Positions 58,692 to 64,000 of a stretch of DNA of 64,000 bases are shown one piece after another. This DNA comes from Ensifer sp. PDNC004 (GTDB lineage: Bacteria; Pseudomonadota; Alphaproteobacteria; Rhizobiales; Rhizobiaceae), in NCBI RefSeq assembly GCF_016919405.1, contig NZ_CP070352.1, positions 496,001-560,000 of the forward strand, given 5' to 3'. The position numbers and the translations under genes were made by a program. Below the pieces are notes generated by a model. It worked only from the letters and a program-made list of their open reading frames with translations, had not been told where the DNA came from and did not search any database. Numbering within the stretch: the stretch's first letter is position 1; every line of letters starts with the position of its first letter.

Positions 58692-59705
58692 ATGATGACT
58701 GATGTTGCCGACGAGGCAAGGGAGCAGGATCTCATGGGTGCACGCGACGATATCCAGCAACTTGGCAAGCGCATCGGCGAAGCGATCATCGGCCAGGAGG
58801 GCATGATCGAGCGCTTGCTGCTGGGGCTTCTGAGCAACGGCCATCTTCTGGTCGAGGGTCTGCCCGGACTTGCCAAGACGCGTGCCATCAAAAGCATGGC
58901 GAAGAACCTCGACGCGGAGCTCTCCCGTATCCAGTTCACGCCCGATCTGCTGCCGGCCGACATCACCGGCTCCGAAGTCTATTTTTCCGAGGCAGGCAAA
59001 GGCGCGTTCCAGTTTCAGGAAGGGCCGATCTTCGCCAATCTCATTCTCGCCGACGAGGTGAACCGCGCGCCGGCCAAGGTGCAGGCGGCGCTGCTCGAGG
59101 CGATGGAAGAACGCCAGGTCACGATCGCCGGCAAGAGCCATCCTTTGCCGGATCTGTTTCTTGTCATGGCGACGCAGAACCCGATCGAGCAGGAAGGCAC
59201 CTACCCCCTTCCCGAAGCGCAACTCGACCGTTTCCTCATGCACATCCAGGTAGACTATCCGGATGCGGCCTCGGAGGCGGACATCATGCGGCTCGTACGC
59301 TCGGAGGAAACCAACGCCAAGTCCAACAACCATGCGACCGAGAAGCTCGCCCAGGACGCGGTCTTTGTGGCGCGCAAAGAAATTTCGGCGATCACCGTTT
59401 CCGAAGCGATCGAGAACTACGTCGTCGCGCTGGTGATGGCGACGCGCTATCCCGACAAGGTCGACAAGGATCTCGCCAAATGGCTCCAGGTCGGCGTCAG
59501 CCCACGCGGCGTCATCGGCCTCGACAAGGTTTCGCGGGCGCATGCCTGGCTGAACGGCCGCGACTTCGTCACGCCCGACGATGTGCAGGCGACCGTGCAC
59601 GACGTCTTTCGCCACCGCCTGGTGCTTTCCTACGAAGCCCATGCCGGAGGCACCACCGCCAATCAGGTGATCGACCGCATCGTCGAGCTCGTCGCGGTCG
59701 CCTGA
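58692..59705 (+). CDS. moxR: MoxR-type AAA+ ATPase
   Basis: A 337-residue cytoplasmic ATPase. Walker A is GLPGLAKT (56-63), Walker B LILADEVNRAP, sensor 1 MATQNPIEQEG, and the lid region PRGVIGLDK. It belongs to the MRP subfamily paired with DUF58 and VWA proteins, in which MoxR helps to assemble or activate partner complexes. It is the first gene of the six-gene operon reaching the right window edge; the ATG at 58692 or the next codon but one (58695) could start it. Confidence 0.93.
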   Translation: MMTDVADEAREQDLMGARDDIQQLGKRIGEAIIGQEGMIERLLLGLLSNGHLLVEGLPGLAKTRAIKSMAKNLDAELSRIQFTPDLLPADITGSEVYFSEAGKGAFQFQEGPIFANLILADEVNRAPAKVQAALLEAMEERQVTIAGKSHPLPDLFLVMATQNPIEQEGTYPLPEAQLDRFLMHIQVDYPDAASEADIMRLVRSEETNAKSNNHATEKLAQDAVFVARKEISAITVSEAIENYVVALVMATRYPDKVDKDLAKWLQVGVSPRGVIGLDKVSRAHAWLNGRDFVTPDDVQATVHDVFRHRLVLSYEAHAGGTTANQVIDRIVELVAVA

Positions 59706-59721
59706 GGATGGAGGTTCGTCG

Positions 59722-60717
59722 ATGGCCATATCCTTGCCGGCCCTCGCCCGCTCACGCGGCATCATCAAGCCCCGCACCGCCAACAGTACCGGCGTCTATA
59801 CCTCCGTGGACGCGCTTGTCGGCCTCGAAGCCATTGCCCGCGACCTGACGTTCCTGCACAAGGCGCCGGTACGGCGCCTGCTTGCCGGGCGTCACGAATC
59901 GCGCATGCGCGGTCGCGGGCTGTCCTTCGAGGAACTGCGCAACTACCTGCCCGGTGACGACATCCGCGCGATCGACTGGCGCGTCACGGCGCGCACCGGC
60001 AAGCCGGTCGTGCGCGTCTACGACGAGGAGAAGGACCGGCCGGCCCTCATTGTCGTCGACCAGCGCGTCAACATGTTCTTCGGCAGCCGCCGCGCGATGA
60101 AGTCAGTCGCCGCGGCAGAGGTCGCGGCTCTTTCCGCCTGGCGCGTGCTGGCGCTCGGCGACCGTGTCGGCGGCTTCGTCTTTGGCGACGAGGAAGTGAC
60201 CGAGGTACGCCCCTATCGTAGCCGCGAAGCGGTGATCCGGCTCGCCGACATCATCGCTCGCCACAACACCGCACTGCAGGCGGGTTCGCAGGCGCCGCAT
60301 GGCGCCGAGCAGCTCGATGTCGTCCTGACGACCGTCGCCAACATCGCCCGGCACGATCACCTGGTCATCGTCATCAGCGACTTCGACGGCTACAGCCTCG
60401 AAACCCGCGACATGCTTTTGAAGCTCTCGGCCCACAACGACGTGATCTGCGTTCTGATCTACGATCCCTTCCTGCTCGAACTACCGCGCAAGGGCGATAT
60501 CGTCTTCAGCGGCGGGCTGCTTCAGGCCGAAGTACAGTTTGGCTACGGCAATGTGCGCGAGGCGATCGACAGCTTTGCCCGCAAGCGCGGGCGGGCGCTG
60601 CGTGCCTGGCAGGAGGAGCTCGGCCTGCCGATGCTGCCTATCTCATCAGCGGAAGAGGTGGCGCCGCAGCTGCGCACCATGCTTGGCCAGCTCGCCAGCC
60701 GGCAGCGGAGGCGATGA
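59722..60717 (+). CDS. DUF58-domain protein
   Basis: A 331-residue protein. RGRGLSFEELRNYLPGDDIRAIDWRVT is the DUF58 core motif (about 59-85), followed by PALIVVDQRVNMFFGSRRAMK as a VWA-like fold with an incomplete metal site. It sits 16 bases after moxR and overlaps the next gene by four bases. DUF58 proteins are the usual second member of moxR-bat operons and may be a MoxR substrate. Confidence 0.9.
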   Translation: MAISLPALARSRGIIKPRTANSTGVYTSVDALVGLEAIARDLTFLHKAPVRRLLAGRHESRMRGRGLSFEELRNYLPGDDIRAIDWRVTARTGKPVVRVYDEEKDRPALIVVDQRVNMFFGSRRAMKSVAAAEVAALSAWRVLALGDRVGGFVFGDEEVTEVRPYRSREAVIRLADIIARHNTALQAGSQAPHGAEQLDVVLTTVANIARHDHLVIVISDFDGYSLETRDMLLKLSAHNDVICVLIYDPFLLELPRKGDIVFSGGLLQAEVQFGYGNVREAIDSFARKRGRALRAWQEELGLPMLPISSAEEVAPQLRTMLGQLASRQRRR

Positions 60718-61244
60718 TGGCAACGGCGCCCCCTCCGAAAGACCCGCTGCTCGACGCCGCTCTTCGCGGGCTCGCGGATATCGCCCTGCCGCAGCCGGTC
60801 TCGATGATGCCTCAAACCCCGGCATGGGCAGCGCTCGGCGGCTTCATATTGCTGCTGATCGCGCTTGCCTGCTGGCGCTGGTACCGCCGCTGGGAGGCCA
60901 ATGGCTACCGCCGCGAGGCGCTCGCTGATCTCAGGAAGATCGAGGCCGGACTGGCCACCACGGGCACGCGTGGCGAGGCGCTCGTTGCCCTGCCCGTCCT
61001 TTTGAAGCGGACCGCACTTTCGGTCTGGCCGCGTGAGGCCATCGCCGGCCTGCACGGCACCGGCTGGACCAAATTTCTCGATGCGCATTCCGGCGGGCCT
61101 GTCTTCCCGATCGCCTCTGCGCGGTTTTTCGAGGAAGCCGAGTATCACGGCAGCCGAGCGCTCGCCGCGGTTCCGGAGGCCGAGGCAAAGGCCTACATCG
61201 CGGCAGCGCGGCATTGGATCGAGGCGCATCATGTACGTGCTTGA
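60714..61244 (+). CDS. DUF4381-domain membrane protein
   Basis: A 176-residue protein with one transmembrane segment (WAALGGFILLLIALACWRWY, about 38-57) and a cytoplasmic basic C-terminal part (RREALADLRKIE, RTALSVWPREAIAGLHG). This is the DUF4381 pattern found between DUF58 and BatA genes. It overlaps both neighbours (ATGA at the start, 14 bases at the end), which marks tight coupling. Confidence 0.88.
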   Translation: MMATAPPPKDPLLDAALRGLADIALPQPVSMMPQTPAWAALGGFILLLIALACWRWYRRWEANGYRREALADLRKIEAGLATTGTRGEALVALPVLLKRTALSVWPREAIAGLHGTGWTKFLDAHSGGPVFPIASARFFEEAEYHGSRALAAVPEAEAKAYIAAARHWIEAHHVRA

Positions 61245-62235
61245 CCACGCCTGGGCGCTGATCATCCTGCCGTTGCCCTTCCTCGTCTGGTGGCTGCTTC
61301 CGCCATACCGCGAGCAATCGGCTGCCGTCAGGGTGCCGTTCTTCAAGGATATCACGGCCGCCGCCAATCTCGGCCCGACCGAAGGTTCCGTCGTTCCGAG
61401 AACCAATCTCGGCCAGAAGGTGATTGCGCCCCTATGCTGGACGCTGATCGTGCTGGCGCTGGCCCGGCCGCAATATGTCGAGCCGCCGATCGAAAAGGTC
61501 GAGCCGCAGCGCGACCTGATGCTGGCGATCGATCTTTCGCAATCCATGGACACGCGCGATTTTCGCGATCCCGCCGGCAACCTGCAGACCCGCGCCGAAG
61601 CGGTGCACAAGGTGGTCGCCGACTTCATCGAGCGGCGTCCCAATGATCGGCTCGGCCTGATCGCCTTCGGCGATGCGCCCTATCCTCTGGTTCCGTTCAC
61701 GCTCGACCACAAGACCGTCAAGCTGATGCTGGCCGACAGCCTGCCGGGCATGGCCGGTCCGCGCACCGCCGTCGGCGACGCGATCGGGCTTGCGATCAAG
61801 ATGTTCGACGCCAGCACCGCGCCGGACAAGGTGATGATCCTCTTGACCGATGGCAACGACACCGCCAGCAAGATGCCGCCCGACAAGGCCGCCGGCATCG
61901 CCGCCGATCGAAAGGTGGTGATCCACACGGTCGGCATCGGCGATCCCAATGCCCAGGGCGAACAGAAGCTCGACACCAAGGCGCTGCAGCAGATCGCCGA
62001 AGCGACGAAGGGGCGCTACTTCTTCGGCCAGGACCAGGCTGGTCTGCAAAACATCTACCAGTTGCTCGACCAGTTGACGCCGGCAAACCAGAAGACGCTT
62101 TCCTGGCGGCCGCGCATCGAGCTGTTTCACTATCCGCTTGGCGCAGCACTGCTGCTTGTGCTCGCCTATCATGCCGCCATGTGGCTCCTGTCCTCGCTCG
62201 CTGATCGCCGTCAGCGCCGGGAGGCAGCGCCATGA
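61231..62235 (+). CDS. BatA-like VWA-domain membrane protein
   Basis: A 334-residue protein with N-terminal transmembrane helices (about 8-24 and 63-78), a VWA domain and a C-terminal helix (LGAALLLVLAYHAAMWLL). The MIDAS is complete: DLSQS at 101-105, with GPRTAVGDAIG and LLTDGND supplying the other ligands. It overlaps the DUF4381 gene by 14 bases and the next VWA gene by four. ATG 61231 gives the usual BatA start, while longer frames fall within the upstream gene. Confidence 0.9.
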   Translation: MYVLDHAWALIILPLPFLVWWLLPPYREQSAAVRVPFFKDITAAANLGPTEGSVVPRTNLGQKVIAPLCWTLIVLALARPQYVEPPIEKVEPQRDLMLAIDLSQSMDTRDFRDPAGNLQTRAEAVHKVVADFIERRPNDRLGLIAFGDAPYPLVPFTLDHKTVKLMLADSLPGMAGPRTAVGDAIGLAIKMFDASTAPDKVMILLTDGNDTASKMPPDKAAGIAADRKVVIHTVGIGDPNAQGEQKLDTKALQQIAEATKGRYFFGQDQAGLQNIYQLLDQLTPANQKTLSWRPRIELFHYPLGAALLLVLAYHAAMWLLSSLADRRQRREAAP

Positions 62236-63803
62236 TCGCGGATTTTCATTTTCTGCGGCCGCTGTGGCTGCTGGCGCTCGCCGCCGTCCCGCTGCTGATC
62301 TATCTCGTCACCCGGCGCGGCGATGTCCGTTCGCAGTGGCAGGACATGATCGCACCGCACCTGCTCGATCATCTGCTGATCGACAAGGGCGGCAAGCGGC
62401 GCTTCCAGCCGGTACACGTCACCGCCGCGCTGATCGCCGTTGCGGCGGTCGCGGCAGCCGGCCCGACCTGGCAGCGCGAGCGGCCACCCTTCGTCGAGGA
62501 CACCGCGCCTTTGGCCATCGCCATCGACCTCAACCCGACGATGAACGCGACCGATATTTCGCCGACGCGGCTCGAACGTGCCAAGCTGAAGGTCCAGGAC
62601 ATTCTCGAACGGCGGAAAGGCTCGCGCACCGCTTTGTTCGCCTATGCCGGCTCCGCCCACATGGTGCTGCCGCTTAGCGACGACGCGGCGCTGGTGAAGT
62701 CCTACCTTGCCGCGCTGTCACCGCAGATTATGCCGGTCGACGGCAAGGACACAGCCAAGGCCCTCCAGGCGGTCGAGAAAGCACTCGCCAACGAAACGGT
62801 GCCCGGCACCATCCTGTTCATGACCGACGGCGTCGAGCGTTCCGCCTTCAAGGCCTTCGGTGAGTATCAGGGGCGCAACTCATTGATGGTACTCGGCATC
62901 GGCACGGCCGAGGGCGGCCCGGTCAAGACGGCGGACGGCGGGTTCCTGACCGACGCCACCGGCGCGCATGTCCGGGCGAAGCTCGATGTCGAGGGCCTCA
63001 AGGCGCTGCAGTCGGCCTCCAGGGCCGAGGTCGCCTCGGTGACCGCCGACGACGCCGATGTCAGCTGGATCGTCAGGCGCATCCAGACGAATTTTGCCGC
63101 GCAGACGGCCGAGGGGCTGACGCGCTGGCACGATCTCGGCTGGTGGCTGACGATCCCGATCGCCGTCTTTGGCCTCTTCTGGTTCCGCCGTGGCTGGACC
63201 ATCCGCTGGGCGGTCTATCTGCTCGCCGCCATTTCGCTGATCGGCAACGATCGTGCAGAGGCAGCGGACAACCGCTTTATCGACCTCTGGCTGACGCCGG
63301 ACCAGCAGGGCCGACGCGCCTTCGAGCAAGGCGATTTCCAGGGCGCATCAGAAACGTTCGCCGATCCCGCCTGGCGCGGCGCGGCACTCTACCGCGCCGG
63401 CCATTTCCAGGATGCGATCGACGCCTTTGCCGAGAGCGATACGGCCGAAAGCTACTACAATCAGGGCAATGCGCTGCTGCACCTCGACAAGGCCGAGGAG
63501 GCGATCGCCGCCTACGAACAGGCGTTGAAGTGCCGTCCCGACTGGCCGGACGCCAAGAAGAACCTCGACATCGCCCGGAAGAGAAAGACCGACAAGGACA
63601 AGCAGGAACAGGACGCGCAGCAGGAACAGGCCGGCATTGACCCCGACCAGGTCCAGTTCGACGACAAGGGCAAAAAGGGAACGGAAGCCACCGTTCAGGG
63701 CGGACCGCAGACGGCCGACATGTGGATGCGCAACATCCAGGTGTCGCCGGCCGAACTGCTGGCACGAAAATTTGCGATCGAAGCAAAGGAGGCGGCCCCG
63801 TGA
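62232..63803 (+). CDS. BatB/BatC-like VWA-TPR fusion membrane protein
   Basis: A 523-residue protein joining a BatB-type VWA half and a TPR half. N-terminal helices (residues 8-27, 62-78) lead to a VWA domain in which the first MIDAS element reads DLNPT (99-103) rather than DxSxS. Two more helices near 305-340 are followed by TPR units (YNQGNALLHLDKAEEAIAAYEQAL) and a charged Lys/Gln/Glu tail. The VWA side probably faces the periplasm or cytoplasm depending on topology, which I could not fix. Overlaps at both ends show operon coupling. Confidence 0.88.
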   Translation: MIADFHFLRPLWLLALAAVPLLIYLVTRRGDVRSQWQDMIAPHLLDHLLIDKGGKRRFQPVHVTAALIAVAAVAAAGPTWQRERPPFVEDTAPLAIAIDLNPTMNATDISPTRLERAKLKVQDILERRKGSRTALFAYAGSAHMVLPLSDDAALVKSYLAALSPQIMPVDGKDTAKALQAVEKALANETVPGTILFMTDGVERSAFKAFGEYQGRNSLMVLGIGTAEGGPVKTADGGFLTDATGAHVRAKLDVEGLKALQSASRAEVASVTADDADVSWIVRRIQTNFAAQTAEGLTRWHDLGWWLTIPIAVFGLFWFRRGWTIRWAVYLLAAISLIGNDRAEAADNRFIDLWLTPDQQGRRAFEQGDFQGASETFADPAWRGAALYRAGHFQDAIDAFAESDTAESYYNQGNALLHLDKAEEAIAAYEQALKCRPDWPDAKKNLDIARKRKTDKDKQEQDAQQEQAGIDPDQVQFDDKGKKGTEATVQGGPQTADMWMRNIQVSPAELLARKFAIEAKEAAP

Positions 63804-64000
63804 CAGCCCTCGCCGCCTTGCAACGTCTGGTTCTCTGGCTCGTCGGTCTGTCGCTCTTGCTCGCGGGCACGGCCTTCACCGCCGATCCCTTCGCCCGCGC
63901 GACGCTCACGACGAAGGGGCCGGTCTATGCCGGCCAGCAGATCGAGGTCGACGTCGACGTCTTCGTCCCGAACTACTTCCTTTCGCCGCCACAGTTTCCT
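63800..64000 (+). CDS. BatD-like protein (N-terminal part)
   Basis: GTG at 63800 overlaps the preceding stop by four bases. The 67 visible residues begin with a signal peptide (LVLWLVGLSLLLAGTAFTA) and then DPFARATLTTKGPVYAGQQIEVDVDVFVPNYF, the start of a BatD-type beta-sandwich domain. The gene continues beyond the window. BatD is the normal last member of this operon. Confidence 0.75.
   Translation, partial: MTALAALQRLVLWLVGLSLLLAGTAFTADPFARATLTTKGPVYAGQQIEVDVDVFVPNYFLSPPQFP

Noticed and set aside
1..64000. tRNA, rRNA, CRISPR array, insertion sequences or phage genes
   Set aside because: Gaps between genes were read for cloverleaf arms, regular repeats and transposase motifs; none was convincing.

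Overview
The window is GC-rich, tightly packed, chromosome-like alphaproteobacterial DNA. Gene content points to the Rhizobiaceae, probably Ensifer/Sinorhizobium or a close relative: ExoP/Wzz-type polysaccharide genes, DUF3095, a SinR-like HTH protein, a large rhizobial-type SH3 protein and a MoxR-Bat operon. The genus is inferred from family knowledge, not from a marker gene. No rRNA, tRNA, insertion sequence, prophage or CRISPR array was seen.

Layout. (1) 1-13393 is a surface-polysaccharide locus: Wzy-like polymerase (cut by the window edge), Wzz-type chain-length protein without a kinase domain, two paralogous GNAT-fold proteins, a Wzx flippase, a PrmC/HemK-like methyltransferase, and a four-gene operon of AsnB-type amidotransferase, acyl carrier protein, AMP-forming acyl ligase and NAD-synthase-like PP-loop enzyme. 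An FkbM methyltransferase and a cyclic-nucleotide-binding protein follow. (2) 13485-22513 holds an ABC-exporter-like protein whose nucleotide-binding domain has lost every catalytic motif, a SAM methyltransferase, an SGNH hydrolase and three glycosyltransferases. (3) 22584-28546 is a complete oligopeptide-type ABC importer operon. (4) 28670-37755 mixes a polysaccharide lyase, two cyclase-fold proteins, a UDP-sugar dehydrogenase, an MBL hydrolase, a small acidic protein whose ribosome binding site lies in a hairpin, and a deacetylase/glycosyltransferase pair. (5) 37862-44158 is envelope related: lytic transglycosylase, MscS channel and SH3 protein. (6) 44586-49542 holds two regulators followed by a TfuA-YcaO peptide-modification locus with a candidate 73-residue precursor. 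(7) 50004-53665 carries a 2OG-Fe(II)-type oxygenase, a Cys/Met-metabolism PLP enzyme and an NADP-dependent oxidoreductase. (8) 53684-64000 has a membrane wHTH/TPR protein, a formylglycine-generating enzyme with a periplasmic HAD hydrolase, and the moxR-bat operon.

The most striking points are the compact predicted RiPP locus (SARP/TPR regulator, small peptide, YcaO, TfuA, with translational coupling and a cluster of four GTCACGC repeats just downstream), the catalytically dead ABC protein with three ENI-loop-like segments, the ACP/ligase/AsnB/NadE-like module inside a polysaccharide locus, and a 17-18 bp GTAAC-repeat motif found upstream of four envelope-related or unknown genes with the same orientation relative to each target. 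Positions and motifs were read by eye. Family names come from motif recognition and were not checked by database search.
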